DNA from: Sphingomonas sp. KRR8
GTDB taxonomy: Bacteria; Pseudomonadota; Alphaproteobacteria; Sphingomonadales; Sphingomonadaceae
DNA length: 64,000 bases
Assembly: GCF_023559245.1 (NCBI RefSeq)
Contig: NZ_CP097462.1
Coordinates: 2,538,001-2,602,000, forward strand
Reading direction: 5' to 3'
The translations under genes were made by a program, and so were the position numbers. Below the pieces are notes generated by a model that saw only the letters and a program-made list of their open reading frames with translations, was not told the origin of the DNA and searched no databases. This document shows positions 37,922 through 49,975 of the stretch, one piece after another (position 1 is the stretch's first letter; each line of letters begins with the position of its first letter).

Positions 37922-38842
37922 CTATGCAGCCTGGCGCTGCTCAGCCCGGTTGGCGTTGCGGCGCAATGCGTCAGCAAGGAGCTGGAACTCCGCGGAGCGG
38001 GCGGAGCCGCGCCGCCAGACAAGGGCGATGGTGCGGCTCGCGTGATCCGCCGCCAGTGGCCGCACACGGACCCCGGTACCGTCGAGCAGGCCGGCCTCCA
38101 CCGCCATCCGCGGCACCAGCGTGACGCCCAGGTCATTGTCGACCATCTGCACCAGCGTGTGCAGAGAAGTGCCAAGCATCATCGCCGAAGAGCGCAGGTC
38201 GGGACGATTGCAGGCGGACAGGACGTGGTCCTTGAGGCAATGTCCGTCCTCGAGCAGCAGCAGCCGACCGGCGGCGATGTCGTCCGGCGCGATGCTCTCT
38301 CCCGTGGCCTCCCCGGCGGGCACCGCCACCATCAGCTCGTCGGTGAACAGCGCCGCCTCTTCGACGTCGCCGCAATGGTAGGGCGTCGCCAGCAGAACGC
38401 AGTCGAGCTGGCCACGGCGAAGGCCGTCGCAGGCCGCCTGGCTGGTCTCTTCGCGCAGGTAGAGCTTGAGGCCGGGGAACTCGGCGCGCAGCTTCGGCAG
38501 CAGGGTCGGCAGGAGGAAGGGGGCAATGGTCGGGATGACGCCGAGACGAAGATCGCCTGTCAGCGGGGTGCGCTCGGCCGAGGCGAGATCGGCCAGCTCT
38601 TCCGCCTCGCGCAGCACCTGGCGGGCCTTGTCCACCACGCGCAGCCCGAGCGGAGTGAACCGGATCACCCGGCGGGTGCGTTCGACCATGATCGCGCCGA
38701 GTAGGGTTTCGAGTTCGCGCAAGGCGGCGGAAAGGGTTGATTGGGTAACGAAGCAAGCGTCGGCAGCGCGGCCGAAATGGCCATGGTCGTGAAGTGCGAC
38801 CAGATATTGCAGCTGGCGCAGGGTGGGGAGGTAGTTGCTCAT
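37922..38842 (-). CDS. oxyR: Hydrogen-peroxide-sensing LysR regulator OxyR
   Basis: A 306-residue LysR-type activator. The N-terminal winged helix (LRQLQYLVALHDHGHFGRAADAC and FVTQSTLSAALRELE) binds DNA. The redox pair Cys202 and Cys211 is in HCLKDHVLSAC, with the same 9-residue spacing as the peroxide-sensing disulfide of E. coli OxyR. It lies between katG and an AhpC-type peroxiredoxin gene, both standard OxyR targets. The start at 38842 was chosen because the family begins here. Confidence 0.94.
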   Translation of the reverse strand: MSNYLPTLRQLQYLVALHDHGHFGRAADACFVTQSTLSAALRELETLLGAIMVERTRRVIRFTPLGLRVVDKARQVLREAEELADLASAERTPLTGDLRLGVIPTIAPFLLPTLLPKLRAEFPGLKLYLREETSQAACDGLRRGQLDCVLLATPYHCGDVEEAALFTDELMVAVPAGEATGESIAPDDIAAGRLLLLEDGHCLKDHVLSACNRPDLRSSAMMLGTSLHTLVQMVDNDLGVTLVPRMAVEAGLLDGTGVRVRPLAADHASRTIALVWRRGSARSAEFQLLADALRRNANRAEQRQAA

Positions 38843-38916
38843 CGCTTTCCTCGATGAGTAGCAGGGTGATTGATGAATTGCACCATCTGCCACTGGCAGG
38901 GTGACGAGGAGAAGAG

Positions 38917-39459
38917 ATGCTGACGGTTGGAGATCGCCTGCCACCATTGGTGGTGCCGGTGCAGCGTGGGGTCGCAGCGGCGCCCGCGGAGAAGACCATC
39001 GACCTGGGCGAGACACGAGGGCAGTGGCGGGTGCTATTCTACTGGCCGCGCGACTTCACCTTTGTTTGCCCGACCGAGATCGTGGCCTTCGGCGCCCTGA
39101 AGGGTCCCTTCGCCGCGCACGATGCGATGTTGATTGGAGCATCGACCGATACCGCCGAGCAGCATTTCGCCTGGCGTCGTTCCGACGAGCAACTGGCGGC
39201 GGCGGATTTCCCGTGGATTGCCGATCATGAGCGGGTGCTGGCGCGGGCGCTCGGAATCCTCGACGCCAGTGAGCAGGTCGCGCTGAGAGCGACCTTCATC
39301 GTCGACCCTGCCGGCGTGATCCAGCATGTGTCGGTGAACAGCCTGAACGTCGGCCGCAACCCGCACGAGACGCTGCGCGTGCTGGCCGCTATCCAGACGG
39401 GTGAGCCGTGCGGGGCGAATTGGCTGGAGGGCGAGCCGACCCTGCCCCGCCCGGCCTAG
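38917..39459 (+). CDS. Peroxiredoxin, AhpC/2-Cys type
   Basis: A 180-residue thiol peroxidase. The peroxidatic Cys51 is in FTFVCPTEIVAF and a resolving Cys is in the C-terminal EPCGANW, the AhpC-type arrangement. It reduces hydrogen and alkyl peroxides. It is divergent from oxyR with 74 bp between, where an OxyR site would be expected (GATTGATGAATTGCACCATC is a weak palindrome). No ahpF or ahpD is next to it, so its electron donor is not known. Its stop overlaps that of the convergent TetR gene at CTAG. Confidence 0.92.
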   Translation: MLTVGDRLPPLVVPVQRGVAAAPAEKTIDLGETRGQWRVLFYWPRDFTFVCPTEIVAFGALKGPFAAHDAMLIGASTDTAEQHFAWRRSDEQLAAADFPWIADHERVLARALGILDASEQVALRATFIVDPAGVIQHVSVNSLNVGRNPHETLRVLAAIQTGEPCGANWLEGEPTLPRPA

Positions 39460-40049
39460 GGGCGAAGCGCCTCGCCGGCGAGTGCTTCGATCTGGCGAAT
39501 GGCGACATCGCGGACCTTTTCGCGATCCAACCCGCAGGCGCGTGCAATCTCCTCGCCGGCCAGGCTGTCGCCGATGGCAAGGAGCGTCAGGCCCAGCGTC
39601 ATCTGGTCGACCGGGCGCGGGTCGCCCGCCGCCCGCATGGTGCGGATGATCCGCTCGATGGTGGCAATGACCGGCTGAAGTGCCTGGCGCTGGCGGGTGA
39701 GCGCGATCCAGCCGATGAGCTCGCCCGCGCCTTCGCGGCGGAAGGCGTCGAACATGGCGTCGATGACGTCACGCTCGCTCGCCTCGCCGCGGCGGCGCTG
39801 CTCGATGGCGCCCTCGATCGAGGCTGAGACGGTGTGGGCGATATCCTCGGCCATGGCCTGCTGGAGGCCCGCAGCCGAGCCGAAGTGGTGGAGCAGGTTG
39901 GCGTGGGTTCGGCCGACGATCATCGCCACGCGCTGCAGGGTCACCGCCGCCGCGCCATCCCGGATCAGCAGGGTGCGCGCGGCTTCCAGTGCGGCGGCGC
40001 GGCTTTCCTCCGGCGAAACTCTTTTACGGGCGAGGGGTTTTATTGACAT
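39456..40049 (-). CDS. TetR family transcriptional regulator
   Basis: A 197-residue regulator. The N-terminal helix-turn-helix ALEAARTLLIRDGAAAVTLQRVAMIVGRTHANLLHHFGS fits the TetR pattern; the C-terminal ligand domain is unspecific. It is divergent from the diiron-type hydrolase gene at 40098 with 48 bp between, so it probably represses that gene and itself. The start at 40049 begins the domain; the longer frame upstream runs into the neighbouring gene. Confidence 0.88.
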   Translation of the reverse strand: MSIKPLARKRVSPEESRAAALEAARTLLIRDGAAAVTLQRVAMIVGRTHANLLHHFGSAAGLQQAMAEDIAHTVSASIEGAIEQRRRGEASERDVIDAMFDAFRREGAGELIGWIALTRQRQALQPVIATIERIIRTMRAAGDPRPVDQMTLGLTLLAIGDSLAGEEIARACGLDREKVRDVAIRQIEALAGEALRP

Positions 40050-40097
40050 ATTTGTAAGCAATGCGCAGATAAGACCGGACAGGCTTGGAGTAGGCTC

Positions 40098-40985
40098 ATG
40101 ACCGTTGCAACCCTGAACCGAACGACGCCGACGCCGCCGGACTTGACCATCACGCCCCGCGACCTGCGGTTCGGGCGAGAGGAACGGACAGCGCGCTGGT
40201 GGCTGAACGGCGATCCCTATGAGACCGCCATCTATAACGCCCTGTCGGCGACCTTCCCGCTGGGCGAGGCCAATTTCATCGAAACGGTGCGGGCATTTCG
40301 TGACCATGCCGACGAACGGCTGGCGGGCGAGATCAAGGCCTTCACCACGCAGGAAGTGATTCACAGCCGCGAGCATGTGGCCTTCAACAAGCGTGCGACG
40401 GATGCCGGCTTCGACCTCCGGCCGCTCGAGCAGGCCGTCGAGGACAGCCTGGTCGAGCTACGGGCCAAGCCGCCGATCGTCGGGCTCATGTCGACCATGT
40501 GCCTGGAGCATTTCACTGCCATCATCGCCCATGAATTGCTGGCGACGCCGCGCCACCTGGCCGGCGCGGACCAGGCCACCTCTGACATGTGGCGGTGGCA
40601 TGCGGTGGAGGAGATCGAGCACAAGGGTGTGGCTTACGACACCTGGCTGGCCGTGACCGCGAAGATGCCGCGGTTTAAGCGCTGGAAGCTCAAGTCCATG
40701 ATGATGCTGCTGGTCACGAAGAATTTCGTGAAGCACCGAACGGAAGGCGCACTGGAGCTGTTGCGCCAGGACGGCCTGACCGGCCGCAAGGTGTGGTGGA
40801 CGCTGCAGTGGAAGATGTGGGGTTCGCCCGGCGTCTTCCGGAAGGTGGCCGGGGGCTGGTTCAAGTTCTTCCTGCCAGGGTTCCACCCGTGGAACGAGGA
40901 TGACCGTGCGCTGATCAAGGGATGGGAGCAGACCTATCCCTACCTGCAGGTGCCGCCCAAGAAGCGCGTTCGCGGCGCTCTCTAA
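40098..40985 (+). CDS. Metal-dependent hydrolase family protein (PF10118)
   Basis: A 295-residue helical protein with the pattern of a di-metal four-helix bundle: TQEVIHSREH, CLEHFTAII and AVEEIEHKGVAYD supply three or four Glu/His ligands. PF10118 proteins are annotated as predicted metal-dependent hydrolases, with little biochemistry. No signal peptide. A TetR regulator is divergently placed and likely controls it. Confidence 0.85.
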   Translation: MTVATLNRTTPTPPDLTITPRDLRFGREERTARWWLNGDPYETAIYNALSATFPLGEANFIETVRAFRDHADERLAGEIKAFTTQEVIHSREHVAFNKRATDAGFDLRPLEQAVEDSLVELRAKPPIVGLMSTMCLEHFTAIIAHELLATPRHLAGADQATSDMWRWHAVEEIEHKGVAYDTWLAVTAKMPRFKRWKLKSMMMLLVTKNFVKHRTEGALELLRQDGLTGRKVWWTLQWKMWGSPGVFRKVAGGWFKFFLPGFHPWNEDDRALIKGWEQTYPYLQVPPKKRVRGAL

Positions 40986-41062
40986 CTCAACGTCGCGGAC
41001 CTGATGGACGGCGGTGGAGCCCGTTCACGGATCCGCTCTCATTGATCAGCAATCAGTACGCA

Positions 41063-41085
41063 CACCCCGGCGCACGGCCGGGGTG
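41063..41085. terminator. Hairpin downstream of the GNAT gene
   Basis: CACCCCGGC pairs with GCCGGGGTG around a GCACG loop, between the ends of two convergent genes. There is no strong T-run, so termination is inferred from position. Confidence 0.5.
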
Positions 41086-41090
41086 GCGAA

Positions 41091-41642
41091 CTATGCCGCA
41101 AGCTTCTCCGCCCGTTGCGCCAAGCCGAGCGCGAGCTGCCGGGCCGGTGCCTCCGCGGCGCGGCCGCAGCTGTAGCGCGGCCCGACGAGGCCGGTGGGGG
41201 TGAAGCCAAGCTTTTCGAGAACCCGGCCGCTCGCCGGGTTGTCGAGAAAGTGGAAGGCGGCCAGGCGCGGCAGGCCCAGCGTGCGCGCGATCGCGATCAG
41301 CTGGGTCGCTGCCTCGGTTGCATAGCCGTTGTTCCAGTGCGGGCGGGCGATCCAATAGCCAAGCTCGACAGACCCGGTCGGGCGCCGGACAAGACCGCAA
41401 GCGCCGACCAGTTCCGGGTCAGCGCTGGTGCGGGCGAATGCCAGGAAGCTCGGCAGGCACGGGTCCTTGGGCGCACCCAGGAAAGCTTCGGCCTCCTTCA
41501 GGCCATAGGGCCAGGGCACGACCGACAGGTTGCGGACGATCTGCTCGTCGGCGATCGCCTGGGCGAGCGCCGGAGCGTCTTCGGCCCAGCCGGGTCTCAG
41601 CAGCAGTCTTTCGGTTCTCGCGAACACTGGTCTTCCCTCCAC
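41091..41642 (-). CDS. GNAT family N-acetyltransferase
   Basis: A 183-residue RimJ/RimL-type acetyltransferase: ERLLLRPGWAEDAPALAQAI at the start, VELGYWIARPHWNNGYATEAATQLIAIA (acetyl-CoA loop) and NPASGRVLEKLGF near the end. The substrate is unknown. It follows rpmA on the same strand, but a strong terminator lies between them. Confidence 0.9.
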   Translation of the reverse strand: MEGRPVFARTERLLLRPGWAEDAPALAQAIADEQIVRNLSVVPWPYGLKEAEAFLGAPKDPCLPSFLAFARTSADPELVGACGLVRRPTGSVELGYWIARPHWNNGYATEAATQLIAIARTLGLPRLAAFHFLDNPASGRVLEKLGFTPTGLVGPRYSCGRAAEAPARQLALGLAQRAEKLAA

Positions 41643-41683
41643 TCGACGAGCCCAATGGACGGGCTCGGTGACAGTTTCGGGAG

Positions 41684-41728
41684 AAGAAAAAGAAAGGGAG
41701 AAGAGGGGCCTTCCCTCTTCTCCCTTTC
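41684..41728 (-). terminator. Rho-independent terminator of rplU-rpmA
   Basis: A perfect 16-bp stem, GAAAGGGAGAAGAGGG at 41692-41707 pairing with 41713-41728, with a 5-base loop and on the minus strand a T-rich tail (TTTTTCTTCTC). Confidence 0.9.
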
Positions 41729-41795
41729 CTCAATCCGGTGTGCGGATGTTGGTCTGGGCCGGCCCCTCTGGGGACGGCCTGTCAGTGACCAACCC

Positions 41796-42074
41796 CTATT
41801 CCGCGGCGTCCATCGTCGGCATAATCGCCGACACGTGGACGTACTTTCGGCCAAGCAGGCCGTCGCGAAACTCGACTTGTCCGCTGGTCAGCGCGAACAG
41901 GGTATGGTCCTTGCCCAGGCCAACATTGTTGCCCGGATACCACTTGGTGCCGCGCTGACGCACGATGATGTTGCCGGCGAGCACCTGCTCACCGCCGAAC
42001 TTCTTCACGCCGAGGCGCTTGCTCTGTGAGTCGCGGCCGTTCCGTGACGAGCCGCCAGCCTTTTTATGTGCCAT
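41796..42074 (-). CDS. rpmA: 50S ribosomal protein L27
   Basis: A 92-residue L27 with [22 protein letters not shown], whose flexible N-terminus reaches the peptidyl-transferase centre, then [26 protein letters not shown]. It follows rplU by 6 bp, the conserved order. Confidence 0.97.
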   Translation of the reverse strand: MAHKKAGGSSRNGRDSQSKRLGVKKFGGEQVLAGNIIVRQRGTKWYPGNNVGLGKDHTLFALTSGQVEFRDGLLGRKYVHVSAIMPTMDAAE

Positions 42075-42080
42075 GACGAA

Positions 42081-42647
42081 TTACTTCTCTTCGGTCGGGT
42101 TGGCCGCAGGGGCCTTCTTGGATTTCTTAGCAGGTGCAGCATCCTGAGTCGACACTTCATGCGTCGCCTCGGTGCCCGCGTCGGCCGGAGCGACGCCCTC
42201 GTTGCTCACTGCATCTTCGGGCGCCGGGTTGCTGGCGGCCTTGGACTTGCGCGGCGCCTTGGCCGGAGTGGCTTCCCCGGCACCAGTGGCTGGAGCGGCA
42301 GCGGTCGGAGCAGCCGCGGCCTTCTTCGGCGCGCTCTTCTCAGCCTTCTGGTCGCCCACCGCGGTGATGCGCAGGATGGTGTGCTGCTGACGATGGCCCT
42401 TCTTGCGGCGATAATTGTGACGGCGGCGCTTCTTGAAGACGACGACCTTCTCACCCTTGGCCTGGGCCACGATCTCGGCGGCGACGGTCAGGCCATCGAC
42501 GCTCTTGAGGTCAGAGCCGTCACCGGCGAGCAGCACATCGGAGAGGGTGATGCTGTCACCGGCATTGCCGTCCAGCTTCTCGACGACGATCTTGTCTCCG
42601 GGGGCGACGCGATATTGCTTGCCGCCCGTGCGCACGATTGCGAACAT
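42081..42647 (-). CDS. rplU: 50S ribosomal protein L21 with long C-terminal extension
   Basis: Residues 1 to about 103 are a normal L21 ([38 protein letters not shown]). Residues 104-188 are an extra tail of Ala, Pro, Lys, Glu and Ser without a recognisable fold. Long Ala/Lys tails on L21 are known in several alphaproteobacteria. First gene of the rplU-rpmA operon. Confidence 0.95.
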   Translation of the reverse strand: MFAIVRTGGKQYRVAPGDKIVVEKLDGNAGDSITLSDVLLAGDGSDLKSVDGLTVAAEIVAQAKGEKVVVFKKRRRHNYRRKKGHRQQHTILRITAVGDQKAEKSAPKKAAAAPTAAAPATGAGEATPAKAPRKSKAASNPAPEDAVSNEGVAPADAGTEATHEVSTQDAAPAKKSKKAPAANPTEEK

Positions 42648-42782
42648 TGGCTCTTCTCTTTTCTGTCTCGAATCTCGCTTCCGCGCGCCGTGAAGCCCAA
42701 GGGAAACCCCTCGCGCGGAAAGCGTGCCGCCTAAGGGAGGGCCGGGCGGGTGTCAACCGCGCCGGCCCTCCCGAACGACGCT

Positions 42783-45590
<2,808 letters not shown>

Positions 45591-45732
45591 TGGTAATCCC
45601 CCGAGCTCTGGCGGAGCTTCGGAAGTAACGAATGCCGAATTCGCTGCGATGACAAGCCTTTGGGTGACTAGCGACGCGCTAATGGCCGGTCATGTTGCTG
45701 CGCTGCAACAATGGCGTCACACTGCAGGGAGT

Positions 45733-46110
45733 CTAGTGGCGGTGCTCCGGCTTGAGCCGGTAGCGGCCCGGCTCGAAGCCGTCGAACAGACCGTCGATGG
45801 CGGGATGATCGATCGGCTCATCCTCGTCGTCCGGGATGAGGTTCTGCTGGCTGACGTAGGCGACGTAACTGCTTTCCGCATTTTCGGCGAGCAGATGATA
45901 GAAGGGCTGGTTCTTGGGCGGCCTGATCTCGGCCGGGATGGCCTCATACCATTCCTCGCTGTTGGCGAAGACGGGATCGACGTCGAAGATCACGCCACGG
46001 AAGTCGAGCAGGCGATGCCGCACCACCTCGCCAATGCCGAAGCGGGCGCGAGCCACCGCCGGGGCTGAAGGATCGACAGTCATGACCAGGGAACGTTCGA
46101 CGGGCGTCAT
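45733..46110 (-). CDS. hspQ: Heat shock protein HspQ (YccV-like)
   Basis: A 125-residue protein with ARFGIGEVVRHRLLDFRGVIFDVDPVFANSEEWYE and FYHLLAENAESSYVAYVSQQNL, the HspQ/hemimethylated-DNA-binding YccV pattern. HspQ is a specificity factor of the Lon protease in enterobacteria. An alternative start at MTVDPSAP (46083) is possible. Confidence 0.92.
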   Translation of the reverse strand: MTPVERSLVMTVDPSAPAVARARFGIGEVVRHRLLDFRGVIFDVDPVFANSEEWYEAIPAEIRPPKNQPFYHLLAENAESSYVAYVSQQNLIPDDEDEPIDHPAIDGLFDGFEPGRYRLKPEHRH

Positions 46111-46147
46111 GGCTGCAATCTAGTGGAGGAAGCGCGCAGCACAAGCG

Positions 46148-46816
46148 CTAGAAGGGAATGGGCGCGCCGGCCCAGTCGAAGCAGTGGCCGCTGTCCTCCG
46201 GTTTCAGCGCGTCAAGGACAGCGACGAGCCGCTCGGCGGACTCACGCGGGGTGAACAGGCGTTCGGGGCTGACGCCGCGCTGGAAAGGACGGCTCATGTC
46301 CGTGTCCACTGTGCCTGGGTGGAGGGTGACGCAGACGGCCTGCGGTCGGGTGCGGGCAAGCTCAATGGCGGCGGTGCGGATGAGCTGGTTCAGCGCGGCC
46401 TTCGACGCGCGATAGCCGTACCAGCCGCCTAGCCGATTGTCCGAGATGCTTCCGACCCGCGCCGAAAGAGCGGCGAAGCGGCCGTCGTCGCGGAGCAGGG
46501 GCAGGAAGAAGCGGGCGCACAGGGCCGGGCCGATGGCGTTGACGGCGAAGCTGTGGGCCAGCCGCTCGGCGTCGAGTTCGCGCAAGGAGCGTTCGGGAGC
46601 GACGCCATCACCGTGCAGCAAGCCGGTCGCGACAATGATTCGCGTAAATGGTGCTTCCGCGCGCAGTCGCGCCGCCGAGTCGGCAATGCTGGCCTGATCG
46701 GAGAGATCGATCTCGCCGGCTGCGCGTGACAGGGTCTTAACCGGCCCCTTGGTGCGCAACACGGAGGCGAGGCCGGCGCCGATGCCGCCGGAAGCGCCGA
46801 TGATGAGTGAGGACAT
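46148..46816 (-). CDS. Short-chain dehydrogenase/reductase
   Basis: A 222-residue SDR. IIGASGGIGAGLA is the NAD(P)-binding glycine motif and YRASKAALNQ gives the catalytic Tyr-x-x-x-Lys; the catalytic Ser is in LSARVGSISD. It resembles the CsgA/YbbO-like short members of unknown substrate. Last host gene before the tRNA-Ser integration site. Confidence 0.9.
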   Translation of the reverse strand: MSSLIIGASGGIGAGLASVLRTKGPVKTLSRAAGEIDLSDQASIADSAARLRAEAPFTRIIVATGLLHGDGVAPERSLRELDAERLAHSFAVNAIGPALCARFFLPLLRDDGRFAALSARVGSISDNRLGGWYGYRASKAALNQLIRTAAIELARTRPQAVCVTLHPGTVDTDMSRPFQRGVSPERLFTPRESAERLVAVLDALKPEDSGHCFDWAGAPIPF

Positions 46817-46935
46817 GGAGTGAAGGTGAAAGAAGGGCAGCCTGTTTCCTAGCTGGCCTGCGGGCTAGGCAAGGGCGCAAGCTGTTGCTAGAGGCCCGCC
46901 CGCGACCCACTGGGCAGCGCTTTCTTTTGATCTGC

Positions 46936-47025
<90 letters not shown>

Positions 47026-47139
47026 CTTACCCGATGTAGGTCGGTCCATCTATGGCCACTCGCCTCTGTTCGTCAGGGGCTCAGGCGCAAATGCTTGGTC
47101 AAACCTCACAATCCGTGATCGTTTGTGGTCATCGACTGA

Positions 47140-47182
47140 GGGGCATCGTTGGGGGGACTGACGCCCATTTTTGGGGGCATCG
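47140..47182 (+). repeat. Direct repeats GGGGCATCG upstream of the integrase
   Basis: GGGGCATCG occurs at 47140-47148 and 47174-47182, with GACTGA next to the first copy and between the two. They lie between the tRNA and the integrase start, where arm-type integrase binding sites are expected. The 300 bases between the tRNA and the integrase hold no other feature I can see. Confidence 0.5.
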
Positions 47183-47327
47183 CAGCTTTCCGAGCGGCAG
47201 CAGTGATTCAGAGATTGAACGGGCCAATCTGGGGCAAGAGCGACCTCCTCTAAGCATACATGTGCAACTGTGACCGACGGATGTCCTGAAGTTCTCTCCT
47301 GTGACTAAGTGAAAAGTTGCAGGGGGG

Positions 47328-48629
47328 ATGAAATTGCTTAACGATGCTCAGTGCAAAGGCGCCAAGCCGAAGTCGAAACCACAGAAGCTGTTCGATAGTG
47401 GCGGCCTCTTCCTGTTTGTCTCGCCGACAGGCCACAAGTCCTGGCGCCTGAAGTACAGGTTCGCGGGCAAGGAACGCCAGCGGCTGTACGGCGCCTATCC
47501 CCTGATCGGACTTAAGGAAGCCCGAGCGCTCCGGGATGAGGACAAGCGCCTACTTGCCGATGGCATCGATCCGGGCGTAGAAGCGGCCGCCCGTGCCCTC
47601 AGGGCAAGCGTCGCCGCTTCCGACACTTTCGAGACGCTGGCGCGTGACTGGTTCAAGGATCAGAAGCCGCGTTGGACCAGCGTTCACGCCGATGACGTTC
47701 TGCATAGCCTTGAACGGGACGTTTTTCCCGACCTTGGCCCCTTGTCAGTGGGGATCATCAACTCGCCGATCGTGCTCGCAATCTTAAAGAAGGTGCAGGG
47801 CAGAGGAGCTGTCGAGACGGCTCATCGGCTCCGTCAGCGGATCTCGGCCATCTTCGTCTACGGTATCGCGGCCGGCCGTTCGATGAACGACCCGGCGGCG
47901 ACCCTCAACAAAGCACTGCAAGCGAAGCCAGCCGGAAAGCGTTGGCCAGCTGTAAAGAAGATCGAGGACGCAAGAAAGGTGCTTCAGGCGTCCGACGAAG
48001 CCGAAGTCACGCCAACGATCAAGCTTGCATCTCGTTACCTCAGCATCACAGCGCAGAGACCAGGCATGATCCGGTGGATGCGTTGGGAGGAACTGCACCA
48101 CATCGACTTTGAGGGCGTCGATGAATGTCCCGAGGCCATCTGGTGGGTACCAGCTGCGAAGATGAAGCAGGAGCTGTCGTTGCAGGCCAGTGACGAGTTC
48201 GACCACCCGGTGCCGCTCGTAAGTGAAGCTGTCGACGTTCTCAGGGCGAGCTACGCACTGAACAGCGGGAGCGACTACGTTTTTCCGGGAGCTAGGTCGA
48301 CCAAGGACCCGATGAGCGAGAACGCGCTTAGCTACCTCTACCTCCGAGAAGGTTTCCGCGGCCGCCATGTTCCTCACGGTTGGCGGAGCACCTTCTCAAC
48401 GATTATGAATGAGTGGGCGCTAAGCAACGGTCGAGATAAAGATCGCATGGTCATTGACCTCATGCTTGCGCATCTTCCGGTCGGTATCTCGGCCAGTGAG
48501 CTCAAGTACAATCGTGCTGGCTTCATTGAGCGGAGGCGCGAGCTGTCAAAGATTTGGGCCGGTAAGTTGTTGGTGAATGCACCCCCGGCGGCGAGGCTCT
48601 TAGAGGGTCGGCGAAGGCGGAAAGTGTGA
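47328..48629 (+). CDS. P4-type tyrosine recombinase/integrase
   Basis: A 433-residue integrase. Residues 1-90 form the arm-binding DUF4102-like domain (KLFDSGGLFLFVSPTGHKSWRLKYRF). The core-binding and catalytic domains follow; Arg in TAQRPGMIR (about 244), Lys in AAKMKQE, His and Arg in HGWRSTF (about 350/353), His in LAHLP (about 381) and the nucleophile Tyr in KYNRAG (about 394) complete the catalytic set, so it looks active. It lies next to tRNA-Ser and probably excises and inserts the island. Confidence 0.95.
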   Translation: MKLLNDAQCKGAKPKSKPQKLFDSGGLFLFVSPTGHKSWRLKYRFAGKERQRLYGAYPLIGLKEARALRDEDKRLLADGIDPGVEAAARALRASVAASDTFETLARDWFKDQKPRWTSVHADDVLHSLERDVFPDLGPLSVGIINSPIVLAILKKVQGRGAVETAHRLRQRISAIFVYGIAAGRSMNDPAATLNKALQAKPAGKRWPAVKKIEDARKVLQASDEAEVTPTIKLASRYLSITAQRPGMIRWMRWEELHHIDFEGVDECPEAIWWVPAAKMKQELSLQASDEFDHPVPLVSEAVDVLRASYALNSGSDYVFPGARSTKDPMSENALSYLYLREGFRGRHVPHGWRSTFSTIMNEWALSNGRDKDRMVIDLMLAHLPVGISASELKYNRAGFIERRRELSKIWAGKLLVNAPPAARLLEGRRRRKV

Positions 48630-48662
48630 CGGGCACATCAACGAGTTAGTGCGCACGAGGCA

Positions 48663-48702
48663 CAAAAAAGAACGCCACCAACTGTCGAGTTGGTGGCGTT
48701 CT
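48663..48702 (-). terminator. Rho-independent terminator of the AlpA-type gene
   Basis: A perfect 15-bp stem, AGAACGCCACCAACT at 48669-48683 pairing with 48688-48702, with a 4-base loop; on the minus strand it is followed by six T. It may also stop integrase transcripts in the other direction. Confidence 0.92.
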
Positions 48703-48713
48703 AATGCAGAGCC

Positions 48714-48908
48714 TTACCAGATGCGGGTGTGCGGGCGGTTCATGAACCAGGCCAAGACCTCGTCCATGATCCACATCGGCCGCGAGGGGCTGATGTAGCG
48801 AGGTTTCGGGAAATCCTCCCGCTTGGCGTAACGCCTTGCCGTCGACGGGCTGACATTGGCGATCCCAGCCACGGTCTTGATCGTGATGAACTTTGGAACA
48901 GATGCCAT
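48714..48908 (-). CDS. AlpA family DNA-binding protein (excisionase-like regulator)
   Basis: A 64-residue helix-turn-helix protein: KTVAGIANVSPSTARRYAKREDFPKPRYISPSRP is the AlpA/excisionase wHTH pattern with the wing at SPSRPMWI. The start is fixed at the ATG at 48908 by the GGAGGAAAG ribosome-binding site. In P4-like elements AlpA activates the integrase or acts in excision. It has its own terminator. Confidence 0.9.
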   Translation of the reverse strand: MASVPKFITIKTVAGIANVSPSTARRYAKREDFPKPRYISPSRPMWIMDEVLAWFMNRPHTRIW

Positions 48909-48993
48909 TCTTTCCTCCCCCTTGTGGTGATGAATGGCAAGTAAGAGTTTGGAGGACTTCATTCGACGCAGCGGGATTAACTTCTTGCGCGGC

Positions 48994-49923
48994 TTAAACC
49001 GCACCGCAGCGTGCTGAGAGATGAGCTGCCGTGCCAGTGCGCTTTAGAGCAGCATGGATCTTGTCTGGTGATCGTTCTTGCTTGGGCATAGAAATTCCAC
49101 GTGCACCCGCAATCACTTTGACTTCGTCAAAGATCCGATTCACGAATCGCACAAAGCCCGACGGCGTACCATGGCTCGCACGATTGCCACGATGACAGGT
49201 GACCTTACCGACATGGGAGTCGAACAGAACGGCAAGGTCGCTGATGAAATCATCCTCCTCGCGGTTCGCATAATCACCCAGCCTCGGCGTGACGACTGGG
49301 GCATTCCCCAGTGACGTAGGCAGGGACTCCGACCGGTATTCCTTGAGCCGTTTATCGGCCGCCCTGGAGAGCCAGCGCAAGCCAGCCAAGCCGTGCTCCA
49401 GCTCCACACCTGAAGCTCGGATGACTGGTCCGGGCGATACAAACTCGCTGAAAACGTCAGATTTCACGATGTCGATGAACGATGCATTCAGTGCGAAGCC
49501 AAGAGAGTGCAACAAGAAGTAACGGGTGGCATCCATGCTCTTCACATCTCTCTCCTCCAACTCGAGGTACTGACGGAGAAGCTGTGCAGCCAGTATGTCG
49601 ATGGCATCCGCTGCCTTCCCGGCAGCCACCTTGATGTCATCAAGGAGCTCGGGCAGGGACCTGCTTTCTACCTTGGTGCGACTAGAGAGCAGGTAGGCTT
49701 CGCAAGCTGACGCGACCGGCGCATGCAACTCGCTAGCCGCAGCCTCGATGTGAGCTAGTCGCTCCTGCTGGCGCTTTTCGATCTTTGCGGCTCTGCCTTT
49801 CACCTTTGCCCAGCCGCAATCGACCGCCTCGCGAACGAAGATTAGGTGGAATGATCTCATTGCCGCCTTTTCATTCACTTCAACTTTGTGGATTTTGTAC
49901 TGACTCACGAACTTCGGCCGCAT
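48994..49923 (-). CDS. Unknown 309-residue protein in traM position
   Basis: A soluble protein with a Lys/Arg-rich coiled region (AKIEKRQQERLAHIEAAASELH), several amphipathic helices, and a Cys/His-containing C-terminal part (GKVTCHRGNRASHG). I do not recognise a family. It follows the ATPase gene by 52 bp on the same strand. In IncP plasmids the order traK-traL-traM is fixed, but IncP TraM is about half this size, so homology is not claimed. Confidence 0.7.
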   Translation of the reverse strand: MRPKFVSQYKIHKVEVNEKAAMRSFHLIFVREAVDCGWAKVKGRAAKIEKRQQERLAHIEAAASELHAPVASACEAYLLSSRTKVESRSLPELLDDIKVAAGKAADAIDILAAQLLRQYLELEERDVKSMDATRYFLLHSLGFALNASFIDIVKSDVFSEFVSPGPVIRASGVELEHGLAGLRWLSRAADKRLKEYRSESLPTSLGNAPVVTPRLGDYANREEDDFISDLAVLFDSHVGKVTCHRGNRASHGTPSGFVRFVNRIFDEVKVIAGARGISMPKQERSPDKIHAALKRTGTAAHLSARCGAV

Positions 49924-49975
49924 CTGAGAGCATCCCCTTCAAGGAATGCCCTGATGCCCCATGGTTAACACTCTA

